Of a DNA stretch of 34,469 nt, positions 16,170 through 24,226 are shown in pieces (position 1 is the first letter of the stretch; every line of letters begins with the position of its first letter). The position numbers were made by a program, and so were the translations under genes. The notes under the pieces were generated by a model that saw only the letters and a list, made by a program, of their open reading frames with translations, was not told the origin of the DNA and ran no database searches. The DNA is from Acidobacteriota bacterium (lineage in GTDB: Bacteria > Acidobacteriota > UBA6911 > JACOSC01): positions 1 to 34,469 of the forward strand of contig JACOSC010000310.1 in NCBI GenBank assembly GCA_016179055.1, read 5' to 3'.

Positions 16170-16994
16170 TCAACCGGCCTGCTCTTTCAGCCACTTGTCA
16201 TAGGCTTCTTGCGATTCCACGGTCAGCATCGCCTTCATGCGGTAGTGACCCAGGCCGCAGAGCTCGGCGCAAACAATCTCGAACTGTCCTTCCCGACTCG
16301 GAACAATCCATATTTCGATCGTCATGCCTGGAACCGCATCTTGTTTGGTTCGGAAATGCGGCAGGTAAAAACTGTGGATAACGTCTTTGGCGCGCAGACG
16401 AATACGCGCCGGCCGGTTAACCGGCAAGTGCAGCGTATTGTCGACAACAACATCATCCCGGGCCGCCGGATCTCGCTTATCGAGGCCGAGAATGTTGGTA
16501 TTGGTAATCAACTTTGGATCGGTAGCACCGAAGGCGCCATCACTGCCCGGATAGCGAGCGTGCCACATGAATTGCTCGCCGGTGACCTCGACCAAAACCG
16601 CATTGTCCGGCGCTTTACTAAAATAAACATCGGACCAAACTCTTTGTCCCATGAAGACGAGAACGGTCAAGATTACCAGAGTAACGACTGACCAGGAAAT
16701 CTCCAAAGCGTGGCTGTCATGCCAGAAAAGCGCCCGTCCAGTCCCACGGTCGCGAAACCGCACAATAAAGAACGCCAAGGCGCCATGGACCATTACGAAG
16801 GCGATTCCCGTGATCAATAGCGTCAATTCAAAAAGACGGTCAACGGCTAGGGACCGCGCGCTGGCCAGCTCCGGAAACCACCAAACCCGCTGGAAGAAAA
16901 GCCACAGCGCCGCCGCGATTAATATCACCAGCAGCAAGGCGAGAAAGCCGGCTTCGATAAAGCCTGCGGCTCTGTTGCCATCGGAATCTCGCAT
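16170..16994 (-). CDS. coxB: Cytochrome c oxidase subunit II
   Basis: This 274-residue subunit has two transmembrane helices (about 14-36 and 56-80) and a periplasmic cupredoxin domain that takes electrons from cytochrome c. The CuA motif C-AEL-C-GLGH-x2-M is complete near residue 250, with the first CuA His in VIHSFYLPHFR. No fused cytochrome c domain is present, so it is not a caa3 fusion. The ATG at 16994 is chosen because GAGGTG precedes it; a GTG nine bases upstream is part of that Shine-Dalgarno region. It is the first oxidase structural gene after the cupredoxin-like lipoprotein gene. Confidence 0.94.
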   Translation of the reverse strand: MRDSDGNRAAGFIEAGFLALLLVILIAAALWLFFQRVWWFPELASARSLAVDRLFELTLLITGIAFVMVHGALAFFIVRFRDRGTGRALFWHDSHALEISWSVVTLVILTVLVFMGQRVWSDVYFSKAPDNAVLVEVTGEQFMWHARYPGSDGAFGATDPKLITNTNILGLDKRDPAARDDVVVDNTLHLPVNRPARIRLRAKDVIHSFYLPHFRTKQDAVPGMTIEIWIVPSREGQFEIVCAELCGLGHYRMKAMLTVESQEAYDKWLKEQAG

Positions 16995-17029
16995 CCAGTT
17001 CACCTCATTAAAAGCGATCGAGACTTGCT

Positions 17030-17060
17030 AAAACTGAAGCCCGGCGCGTTACGCCGGGCT
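17030..17060 (-). terminator. Terminator-like hairpin after the cupredoxin-like lipoprotein gene
   Basis: A perfect 9-bp stem (AGCCCGGCG at 17038-17046, CGCCGGGCT at 17052-17060) with a 5-base loop lies between the lipoprotein gene and coxB. Read on the minus strand it is followed by TCAGTTTTA, a weak U-tract. It may attenuate rather than fully stop transcription into the cox genes. Confidence 0.5.
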
Positions 17061-17105
17061 CCATCTTAAAACTGCGCACTAAACTTCAGCCATTGAAGCG
17101 AGCGC

Positions 17106-17903
17106 TTAACCCTGGAAAGTAAAAGTGAGCTCCTTAGTTTCTTTGTCGCCTACGGTGACTTTCTGGATTTGGGAGGGGTACTTCTCGTGCCAGGCCTCAA
17201 TGGAATATTCGCCGGGTGGCAAACCTTTTAAGGTGAAGGCGCCATCCACCCCCGTGACACTGTAAAACGGATGAGGAACTACACCGGCGTAAGAAACCAT
17301 CCATTTATGTACATCGCACTTTATGGAAATCGGCGGCATTTCTGCTTTCTTGAAATCTCGCTCGAATTTCATTCCCTGGGTAGGCATTCCTAAATTGAAA
17401 GGAGCGTTTTCCTTGGCATAGGTATGAATGTTGTGAAGGATAGGATCACTGTTCAGGATTACTAATTTTTGATTAGGCTGGATACCAAACACGTGCGGTT
17501 CGTAACGGCATCCCTTTTGGTCAATGGTTACCGGATTGCTCGGAGTGGGGAACGTCCATTTCTCCGCGCCTTCCTTGACGTACACAAAAACGAATGGCAA
17601 CGTGCCGTTGGCGTTTATTTCACCTTCCTGCGCGTAAAGTGGTCCTTTATGTTGCGAAAGACATGACGGCTCCGAGCTCATTTGGATCTTAGTTTTTTCC
17701 GGCGCCGGGCCCGTGAACGCCACTTTTCCGGTAACCGTAGCCGTGCCCATCGACTCGTTATAAGCAGAAGCGCCACCACCCGCAGGGCTGGACGATTTTG
17801 TATCTACAGTCGCCTCCTCGCCGGTTTTCTTTCCACATCCGGCAAGGCTAAGTGCTATTGATACGGTTGCAAAGACGACAAAAACAAATTTTTTGTTCGA
17901 CAT
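17106..17903 (-). CDS. Cupredoxin-like lipoprotein with C-terminal carboxypeptidase-regulatory-like domain
   Basis: This 265-residue lipoprotein has signal peptide and lipobox LAGC (Cys23). After a Ser/Gly-rich linker comes a beta-sandwich region carrying histidines H137, H157 and H160 (EPHVFG, LHNIH) and C196-DV-H199-KW-M202, which matches the His/Cys/His/Met ligand pattern of type 1 copper proteins. The last 60 residues (GVDGAFTLKGLPPGEYSIEAWHEKYP) form a carboxypeptidase-regulatory-like domain. It could pass electrons or copper to the oxidase encoded next; this is inference from position. The ATG at 17903 has GGAGG upstream, and a near-consensus promoter lies just before it. The frame stays open to 18032 but past the promoter. 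Confidence 0.8.
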   Translation of the reverse strand: MSNKKFVFVVFATVSIALSLAGCGKKTGEEATVDTKSSSPAGGGASAYNESMGTATVTGKVAFTGPAPEKTKIQMSSEPSCLSQHKGPLYAQEGEINANGTLPFVFVYVKEGAEKWTFPTPSNPVTIDQKGCRYEPHVFGIQPNQKLVILNSDPILHNIHTYAKENAPFNLGMPTQGMKFERDFKKAEMPPISIKCDVHKWMVSYAGVVPHPFYSVTGVDGAFTLKGLPPGEYSIEAWHEKYPSQIQKVTVGDKETKELTFTFQG

Positions 17904-17934
17904 TAAGAGCCTCCTGTTAAAAAATTTGAGTGGT

Positions 17935-17963
17935 ATTATAGAGGAGATTAATACTTTTTTCAA
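17935..17963 (-). promoter_or_regulatory. Sigma-70-type promoter upstream of the cupredoxin-like lipoprotein gene
   Basis: On the minus strand, TTGAAA (17963-17958) and TATAAT (17940-17935) are separated by exactly 17 bases. The -10 lies about 32 bases upstream of the ATG at 17903, giving a leader of about 25 bases containing the GGAGG. This is the best promoter in the window and may also feed the cox genes. Confidence 0.78.
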
Positions 17964-18134
17964 GAGAAAGTACGCACGATAGGCTAAATTTTTTAACGAC
18001 TTACAGCCACTTAGTTGGGTGAAATAGCACACCGCTCTCCAATCACCCTAAGGATCCATGTAAAGGCGGGACCTCTCCATCCCATAGAATACAAGGGGAA
18101 AAATTACACCTCGGTAATGCGTCTCGCCGGTATC

Positions 18135-18240
18135 GAGAGACGACCCACCGGGTGGTCTCTACGGGAAGAAGGCGACAAGGAATGAACATGGACCCGCTCC
18201 GATAAGGCACAGGTAGAGACGCCCCGGTGGGTCGTCTCTA
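18135..18240. repeat. Inverted repeat element at the 3' end of the epsI-like gene
   Basis: Inverted 27-bp arms at 18135-18161 and 18214-18240 share core AGAGACGACCCACCGGG with about three mismatches; each arm is also partly self-complementary. The right arm reaches into the epsI-like stop codon (18238-18240). It lies in the 334-base gap before the lipoprotein gene. The rest of the gap (17964-18134) shows nothing recognisable beyond the promoter listed separately. Confidence 0.7.
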
Positions 18241-18888
18241 ATTGGGGATGAACTTCGCGAGTTCGGGGAATACGAGGCGGGTGAAGTCTAACCCTTGTTG
18301 CAGAGCTTCATCGTACGGATCTTCCGATTCCTCACGAACCGGCACCGATATGCGAATCAACGAGCCGTCGGTCCGGCGCCGGGTCACCGCGTCGACGACC
18401 AGATAAATTCGGCTCCAGTAATCGTTGGTAATTACGCGCCCGCGGCACTGGTACCAGTAGAACACCATTTGCCGATCATGTCCGTTCTGCACAATGTAGC
18501 GATTGATGGCGGGCCCGATCTCGTGAGAGTCCCTTGGAATCCGCACCAAATCCGCTTCAATAATATTCCAGCCGGCGCCCGGCAAACAATTCCGGGGAGA
18601 ATGAACGGTTTCCCCCTGGCGTTGCGTTTCGTAATATCCAACGTAAAGCCATAGCGACATGCCACTCCGCCGGTAAAGTCGATGGAGATAAGTCTCCACA
18701 CCCAACGCTTTGACCATGGGCGAATCCAATCGAAAATCAACGCCGCGCCAATTTCCTAGAGCCAAAGGAAAATCCTGCAAGCTCCGGTGCATCGGGACGG
18801 GATGGCCATAGGTTTGCCCAAAATGTAGCCAAACCCCCGCACCCATCAGTAATATTGCCAAGATCAGCACGCGACGACTAGAAATCAT
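18238..18888 (-). CDS. EpsI-like exosortase-associated protein
   Basis: This 216-residue protein has one N-terminal membrane helix (about 5-20) and a soluble domain of the EpsI/DUF3485 family. Features include FPLALGNWRG, VGYYETQRQGETVHSPRNCLPGAGW (typical H-S-P-x-x-C-x-P-G-x-GW motif) and FYWYQCRGR. Such proteins are encoded next to, or fused with, exosortases and are linked to exopolysaccharide production and protein sorting; their biochemical role is not settled. The ATG at 18888 overlaps the exosortase stop (ATGA). The stop codon falls inside an inverted repeat. Confidence 0.87.
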   Translation of the reverse strand: MISSRRVLILAILLMGAGVWLHFGQTYGHPVPMHRSLQDFPLALGNWRGVDFRLDSPMVKALGVETYLHRLYRRSGMSLWLYVGYYETQRQGETVHSPRNCLPGAGWNIIEADLVRIPRDSHEIGPAINRYIVQNGHDRQMVFYWYQCRGRVITNDYWSRIYLVVDAVTRRRTDGSLIRISVPVREESEDPYDEALQQGLDFTRLVFPELAKFIPN

Positions 18889-19787
18889 CGGATTTCCAAT
18901 TCCTTCTTTTCTTCGAGAGGGGGAGCTTCTGCCGCGGCGCGCGGCACAAACCACCGCTCGATACGGCCCAATATCCCGACCTCGATGAGCAGTAGAACGC
19001 AGGCCAGCAGCACGATTAACCATCCTGAAAAAGTATGCAGGAAGCCCTCGGCAAGATGCACTCCGAAATATTGAGCCAGCAGTGCCGTGCCGGTTAAGCG
19101 CGCCGAATTAGCAATTATGGCAATGGGAACCGCGGAAGCCACCACCAACGCCCGGCTTAGCAGGCGCGACTGCGTGACGTACGCCAACACCAATCCAATC
19201 GTGAGCAGAGTGAAGAGCGATCGTATCCCGCTGCAAGCTTCAACGACTTCCATAGAAATATTGGCCATATGAATCGTATTGCCTTCGCGCAGGACAGGTA
19301 TGTGCAGAAGCCGAATTGAATGAGTCGCCATCTTGGACGACAATAGCTGGAGTGGGAATGTGACTTGATAAAGAATGATGGCCGGCAGAGGGATCATTGT
19401 AAACAGCAGAAGCAGCGGGAACAGCATCCGGCGAAAATGAACCAGCCCGCCTAAGTATAAAATAATGCCGATAAGGAGAAGAACAAACGAAATGCGCTGG
19501 AGGAAGAGCTCGGCGCCGAGATTCCCGGCCACCAACATAAGAATAGCGGCTACGGCCACGACCAATCCAAGGTTGTTCGGTCTAAGCGTTAAACCGGATA
19601 ACCGCCGCCGTCGCTCCCAAATAAAAAAGCCGCTGATAAATGGAATCAGCATCCCATGCGAATAGTTAGGATCCTCCCACCAATCCTTGGCAAGCCCCCA
19701 AAGTACAGGTGCGTACAATCCGAGCGCCAGCAACGCTAACATGGAAAGCTTGATCGAGTTGTGCTTGATAATTTCTGTCGTTGTCAT
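18885..19787 (-). CDS. Exosortase (membrane transpeptidase of the PEP-CTERM system)
   Basis: This 300-residue polytopic membrane protein has about eight helices. The catalytic triad is present: Cys185 in VEACSGIRSL, Arg230 in NSARLTGT, and His251 in FLHTFSGW. The N-terminal NYSHGMLIP motif is also diagnostic. Exosortases cleave and attach proteins carrying a C-terminal PEP-type sorting signal, in organisms making exopolysaccharide. The ATG at 19787 has AAGG upstream. The frame is open to 19907 but that part lacks homology. No PEP-CTERM substrate is encoded in the window. It is co-transcribed with the epsI-like gene. Confidence 0.92.
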   Translation of the reverse strand: MTTTEIIKHNSIKLSMLALLALGLYAPVLWGLAKDWWEDPNYSHGMLIPFISGFFIWERRRRLSGLTLRPNNLGLVVAVAAILMLVAGNLGAELFLQRISFVLLLIGIILYLGGLVHFRRMLFPLLLLFTMIPLPAIILYQVTFPLQLLSSKMATHSIRLLHIPVLREGNTIHMANISMEVVEACSGIRSLFTLLTIGLVLAYVTQSRLLSRALVVASAVPIAIIANSARLTGTALLAQYFGVHLAEGFLHTFSGWLIVLLACVLLLIEVGILGRIERWFVPRAAAEAPPLEEKKELEIR

Positions 19788-19980
19788 CCCCGAACCTTTT
19801 GCCGGGACAACCCTGATTCGTTCATGTAATGCGCGGTCCCAACCCTTTCCGAACAGCGGAGTAGGGCTTCTGACTTCGTTGCCGACATCGAGGCTCACGC
19901 AAGACAATACCCACGTACTATGCCATGCGCTCCGTCACACGCGCATAAGTTTTTAACCGGCTTACCCCGCTACCCGTTGA

Positions 19981-19990
19981 ATTATAGCAT
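19981..19990 (-). promoter_or_regulatory. Possible extended -10 promoter for the exosortase gene
   Basis: The minus strand reads TGCTATAAT (19989-19981), an extended -10 box, about 195 bases upstream of the ATG at 19787. No good -35 was found. The same A/T-rich stretch could serve the divergent TPR gene, but no well-spaced pair is visible on the plus strand. Confidence 0.4.
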
Positions 19991-20055
19991 TTTTCCAATC
20001 CCTCTGATAAAATTATTTACTCTCAGCCAAGGTGCAAGTAAGGAGGGTATTGCTT

Positions 20056-22386
20056 ATGAAATCTGCAGCCGGCAAGGTATTGGCGGGTGTATTCCTGCCT
20101 CTGCTCCTCGTGTTCTTAGCGAACTGCTCTATTTTTGATAAGGGCAAGAAACCGACATTCACCAAAGAAGAGTACTTGCGCAGAGGCAAAGCTTTTCTAA
20201 AGGATGGCAAGCATAAAGAAGCCTGGATTGAGTTTCGCAATGCGGAGCTGGTCGATCCCAAAGATGCCGAAGTGCATTTTCAACTGGCGCAGGCCTATGG
20301 CAAACTCAATGATATTGGGTCAGCCTTTCGGGAACTGCAGCAAGCCGTCGACCTGGACCCCAAAAATCTCACGGCTCAGCTTATGCTGGGCAATTATTAC
20401 CTAGTTGCAGCCGGCAACGATCGAACGTATTTTGAGCGAGCCCTCAGCGTCGCCGATTTGATCTTAAACAAAGATCCCAATAATCTGGAGGCGCTCATCT
20501 TACGCGGCAATGCCCACGCCGGTCTTAATAACTACGAGAAAGCGGTCGAGGAATTGCAGCAGGTTCTAGAAAAAGATCCCAACCGAATTCCCGTCTATAT
20601 TAATCTCGCAACCTTTCACACCACGCAAAAGGACCTGGACGCCGCTGAAGAAGTATTTAAGCAGGCGCTGCGGCTCAACGAGACTTCCTTGGAAGCGAAT
20701 ATCGCGGCCGCTAATTTTTATCTTTTGCGCCGAAAGAATCCGGATGAGGCTGAAAAATATTTGAGAAAGGTTTTTGAACTTTATCCCAAGGATTCCCGCA
20801 CCGGATTCACGTTGGCCATGTTCTATTTGTTGAGGAAGAAGCCGGCGCAGGCGGAGGCCGTCTTGCTCGAAGCCGTAAAGCTCGATCCCAACAGGCCCGA
20901 ACCGAAGCGCACGCTGGCCTCCTTTTACGTCGCCAATGGACAAGCGGATAAAGGCAAGCAGATTCTGCAGGATTTGATTAAGAAGAACCCGGATGATACG
21001 CAGTCCCGTAATCGCTTGGCGCGGCTTTTGCTGGATGATAAAAATTTGGTTGAGGCGCGACTCCACATTGAGTACGTTTTGAAGAAGGACAATAACGATG
21101 GGGAAGCACAGGCTTTGAAAGGCCGGTATCTGCTGCAAGAAGGAAAGACCGATGATGCCATACAGGCGCTCAATACCGCCCGCGAGCTCAACCCTTCCTC
21201 CGCCTATACTAATTACCTCCTCGGCTTTGCTCACTTCAACAAGGGCGATACCGCACAGGCCGAAACCTCTTTCAGTGAGGCGCTGAAGTTCGATCGCCAT
21301 ATGTTTGTCGCCAATATTGGGCTGGCTAAAACTTATTTGATCAATAAGCAGTACGATACCGCCTTGGCCGAAGCGGCCAAAGTGCTGCAAGTTCAACCCA
21401 ACAACGTGGAGGCTTTGCTGACCAAGGGAGAAGTGCTGCTCTTAACCGATCGTTTGCCGGAAGCGCGCGAACAATACCTTCACGTGATTGGTGTTGATCC
21501 GCGCAATCCCGCCGGTCATCACCGGTTAGGGATGGTGCATTATCGTCAAAAGCAATACGACAAAGCCTTGGCCAAATTTGAGGAAGCGATGGCCATCAAT
21601 GCCGATTTGGTGGATGCCATGAACGACATCTTGGCGGCATTGACCGCGCAGAAAAAAGATAGCCAGGCGCTGGCGCGGGTGACCAAGCAGATTAATCTGG
21701 CGGCTAACAAAGCGCCCTTTTATGAATTGCAAGGCAAGCTGCACTTCCGTGGACAGCGCTATGCCGAAGCCGAGACCAGCTTTCGCAAGGCGCTGGAAAT
21801 CGACAAGAACCTATTCTCGAGTTATTTTTTATTGTCGCAGTTGTTGGTGCGTAATAATAAGAGTGCACAACCGGCCATAGCCCCGCTCGACGCGGCTCTC
21901 AAGGTCAATCCCAGCCTGCCATACGCGTACGTGTTGAAGGGTCTAGTTTTCGACCATTATCGTGATTTTGAAAACGCCAAAATAAGTTATAAGAAGGCGC
22001 TGGATATGTCTCCGGACCTGGCGCTCGCCGCCAATAATTTGGCCGTTATTTACTCCGAGTCCGGCCGTTCCGATGAGCTGGACCTGGCGCAGTTCTTGGC
22101 ACAGAAAGCGCGCCGGGCCGCCCCTAACAGCGAAGCGGTGGCCGATACACTGGGATGGATTTATTATAAGCGGACCAATTATCCCATGGCGATTGACAAC
22201 CTTGAGTTCTGCGTTACCAAAGACCCGAGCAATCCGATTTTTCGGTACCACTTGGGAATGGCTTATTTTAAGATGGAGCGCCGGGTGGAAGCGAAAAAGG
22301 CCCTACAAATCGCCGTCGGACTTGGCGACAAGAGCAAGTTTGACGGGCTTGAAGAAGCCCGCCAAGCTCTGCGCGCTTTGCCATAA
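20056..22386 (+). CDS. Large TPR-repeat lipoprotein (PrsT-like)
   Basis: This 776-residue protein has a signal peptide ending in LANC (Cys24), an acceptable though not ideal lipobox, followed almost entirely by 34-residue tetratricopeptide repeats (about 20; for example AWIEFRNAELVDPKDAEVHF, A-x-A-x2-LP-type helical pairs). It resembles PrsT, the TPR lipoprotein of PEP-CTERM/exosortase loci, and likely scaffolds envelope or polysaccharide-export machinery on the periplasmic face. The start is the ATG at 20056 because AGGAGGG lies 10 bases upstream; the GTG at 20032 would place that Shine-Dalgarno inside the gene. It is divergent from the exosortase gene, supporting shared function. Confidence 0.85.
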   Translation: MKSAAGKVLAGVFLPLLLVFLANCSIFDKGKKPTFTKEEYLRRGKAFLKDGKHKEAWIEFRNAELVDPKDAEVHFQLAQAYGKLNDIGSAFRELQQAVDLDPKNLTAQLMLGNYYLVAAGNDRTYFERALSVADLILNKDPNNLEALILRGNAHAGLNNYEKAVEELQQVLEKDPNRIPVYINLATFHTTQKDLDAAEEVFKQALRLNETSLEANIAAANFYLLRRKNPDEAEKYLRKVFELYPKDSRTGFTLAMFYLLRKKPAQAEAVLLEAVKLDPNRPEPKRTLASFYVANGQADKGKQILQDLIKKNPDDTQSRNRLARLLLDDKNLVEARLHIEYVLKKDNNDGEAQALKGRYLLQEGKTDDAIQALNTARELNPSSAYTNYLLGFAHFNKGDTAQAETSFSEALKFDRHMFVANIGLAKTYLINKQYDTALAEAAKVLQVQPNNVEALLTKGEVLLLTDRLPEAREQYLHVIGVDPRNPAGHHRLGMVHYRQKQYDKALAKFEEAMAINADLVDAMNDILAALTAQKKDSQALARVTKQINLAANKAPFYELQGKLHFRGQRYAEAETSFRKALEIDKNLFSSYFLLSQLLVRNNKSAQPAIAPLDAALKVNPSLPYAYVLKGLVFDHYRDFENAKISYKKALDMSPDLALAANNLAVIYSESGRSDELDLAQFLAQKARRAAPNSEAVADTLGWIYYKRTNYPMAIDNLEFCVTKDPSNPIFRYHLGMAYFKMERRVEAKKALQIAVGLGDKSKFDGLEEARQALRALP

Positions 22387-22444
22387 GAGCTCGCGGCGAC
22401 GGCTTCCGGCGATCCGGGCGTTTTATCGGCGCCTTAGAAAATTC

Positions 22445-22487
22445 AGCGCCAAACATAACGCTAGTCGTAGGCGCTCCCGTTTTTTTG
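22445..22487 (+). terminator. Terminator-like hairpin after the TPR gene
   Basis: The 6-bp stem AGCGCC (22445-22450) / GGCGCT (22470-22475) is followed by CCCG and a run of eight T (22480-22487). The loop is long (19 bases), so efficiency is uncertain, but the T-tract and position 60 bases after the stop fit. Confidence 0.45.
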
Positions 22488-22553
22488 ATTGAAACAATTG
22501 GGTCCTAGAGTGAAGTGTAGGAACTCACCTTGTGGGTCTGAGGCGGCGACTCG

Positions 22554-23372
22554 TTAGTCATTCCAGAAGGTTGGCTCAATCTTACGGAAGCCCATGTGCG
22601 CCATGGTCAGATCCAGCGTGGAAAAGGCCAACTCATCCACCGAGGGCACGGCGGCCGGCTCTTTGACGAGGTCAACGATCTTAAAATACACAGAGCAGGC
22701 GGCACAACCTTGCGCCGATAGGTAATCGGCGTAGGGATCCGTTTCGTAGACCATCTGCGCAGCCGCCTGCGGGCCGCAATTCGGGCAAATCATTGCGCTG
22801 TGATCCCAAACGGCGGCGCATAGAGAACAGAGGAGCGAGAATCTGAGGTCTTCGCCGACCTCGCGAATCATAGCTAGTTGCGGCCGGTGACGGCATTTCG
22901 GACAAAAAGAGTCTGTCTCCGAGAGTTCATCTCTGTGGCGGCTCTGTGCCATCAGGAACTCGGCATAGGGCTGCAAGAAACCTCTGGCGATTATCTGAAA
23001 CGATGATTCGACGGTTGACCCATTGGCCTCGGCCGCTTTCCAGTAACTGACCAAAAGCGATTCCCAGCTTTCTCGCGATCTACTTAGAATTTGCCGAGCC
23101 ATACTCGCCAGCGGCGCCGGCGCCGACGCCGAGAGCATCGTCAAGTAGGATGGGAACCAGGGCAGCAGCAGTCGTAATTCCAGCCGCTCGCTTAACGTGT
23201 AATGCGCCGGATGAGTCAACACTTTGGCAAAGGCCTTGGACCCGATATGCAGATAAAGATTCTTTTGAAACTGAAGCACCGTTATGCAAAAGCGCAGCGC
23301 TTTCTCATGGGCGCCATGAGCGGATAACAGATGAGACGCTCGAACAATCCTTTGATCCCAAACTCGACTCAT
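22554..23372 (-). CDS. fdhE: FdhE-like zinc-binding protein
   Basis: This 272-residue cytoplasmic protein has four C-x2-C pairs (C157/C160, C182/C185, C196/C199, C223/C226) in the order and setting of FdhE, an accessory protein for formate dehydrogenase maturation in E. coli. The C-terminal KIVDLVKEP...VDELAFSTLDLTMAHMGF is typical. No formate dehydrogenase gene is in the window, so its client here is unknown. The frame opens at 23468, overlapping the HPRT-like gene, but the first 32 residues do not look homologous, so the ATG at 23372 is preferred although its Shine-Dalgarno is poor. It follows the HPRT-like gene on the same strand. Confidence 0.78.
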   Translation of the reverse strand: MSRVWDQRIVRASHLLSAHGAHEKALRFCITVLQFQKNLYLHIGSKAFAKVLTHPAHYTLSERLELRLLLPWFPSYLTMLSASAPAPLASMARQILSRSRESWESLLVSYWKAAEANGSTVESSFQIIARGFLQPYAEFLMAQSRHRDELSETDSFCPKCRHRPQLAMIREVGEDLRFSLLCSLCAAVWDHSAMICPNCGPQAAAQMVYETDPYADYLSAQGCAACSVYFKIVDLVKEPAAVPSVDELAFSTLDLTMAHMGFRKIEPTFWND

Positions 23373-23424
23373 GGGGGGAGTCTCACGCCAAATGGCCGGC
23401 GAATGCTGCGCCGCCTGGTTAGCT

Positions 23425-23934
23425 CTAGGAATGCATCTGTAGCCTTGCGAGATAGGGCAGATGCGCATAGCGATCCATATAGTCTAGCCCATAGCCTACC
23501 AAATAATCGCTCTCGACGCTGAAGCCGATGTAATCCGGCCGTATGTCGGACCGCCGCATCATCGGCTTATCAATGAGAGTGCAGATCTTGAGCGAAGCCG
23601 GTCTGCGATCAAGTAGGTGGCTCACTAAGTAGGCGGAAGGAACCCCAGTGCCCATCACCCCATAGACCAGCAACAGATTTCGATCGGTGATGTCAAACTG
23701 CGAAACGAAAGTAATCTCCTGAGTCAGTAAATTATTTTCCGTGAAGACTTTGACAAACTGGCACGTCATCGGAATTTCCAATACGCGCACCAGATCCGCC
23801 ATAAAGATGAAACTTTGTTTGAGCACTCCAATCACGGTCACCGGATGCGAACAGTAATCTTTGGTGATTTGGTCGGCCAGCTCGGCCACCTTGCACGTAA
23901 GCGCGGCGGTGCTGATTACTTGTGTATGTTGCAT
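23425..23934 (-). CDS. hpt: Hypoxanthine phosphoribosyltransferase-like protein with degenerate PRPP site
   Basis: This 169-residue protein clearly matches bacterial HPRT over its length: VLKQSFIFMADLVR near the N-terminus, and ASLKICTLIDKPMMRR, DYIGFSVESDYLVGYGLDY near the C-terminus, which form the purine-binding part. The PRPP motif, normally VEDIIDTG, is VYGVMGTG (about residues 90-97): both adjacent acidic residues and the catalytic-base Asp are gone. The flexible-loop serine-tyrosine motif is also missing. The reading frame is intact with strong family residues on both sides, so this is not a frameshift. It is probably not a normal purine-salvage enzyme. The hpt-tilS neighbourhood is widely conserved. 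The start is the ATG at 23934, five bases after GGAGG. Confidence 0.85.
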   Translation of the reverse strand: MQHTQVISTAALTCKVAELADQITKDYCSHPVTVIGVLKQSFIFMADLVRVLEIPMTCQFVKVFTENNLLTQEITFVSQFDITDRNLLLVYGVMGTGVPSAYLVSHLLDRRPASLKICTLIDKPMMRRSDIRPDYIGFSVESDYLVGYGLDYMDRYAHLPYLARLQMHS

Positions 23935-23957
23935 GCGCCCCTCCAAAAAATGACCAT

Positions 23958-24130
23958 AACTGTTCTCGGGGGTCAGGGGTCTGGGATCGGGCGATATTAC
24001 TTGGATTTCTTTTCCAAAGACTTCCGCAATCCGTTAAGCATCCGCCCCACCACCCAATCTCTAAATCACAATAATTCCAAACAGTCATCGCTACCACAGA
24101 GCCCCTGACCCCTGACCCCCGTGAACAGTT
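23958..24130. mobile_element. Small inverted-repeat element between tilS and the HPRT-like gene
   Basis: Ends at 23958-23981 and 24107-24130 are inverted copies over 24 bases with one mismatch (AACTGTTC-A/T-CGGGGGTCAGGG). The 125-base interior shows no ORF. The ends share AACTGTTC with the outer ends of the 1998-2332 element and with 34269-34282. It sits within a 292-base gap inside an otherwise compact minus-strand gene run and could affect hpt transcription. Confidence 0.7.
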
Positions 24131-24226
24131 GCAAATGACCTTACCATGGCTGCGATGCCGCGAGCATCGCCAGTCCTTAGAGACAAGCCTCATTTCACGG
24201 CGTAAATCTATCCAGCGGAATCCCAG

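Noticed and set aside
19977..20013. Sigma-70 promoter for the TPR gene (TTGAAT ... TAAAAT)
   Set aside because: Spacing of about 25 bases is outside the usable range.
20566..21396. 276-codon minus-strand ORF opposite the TPR gene
   Set aside because: The TPR gene has a good ribosome binding site, signal peptide and repeats; the reverse frame is a shadow of the repeat codon pattern.
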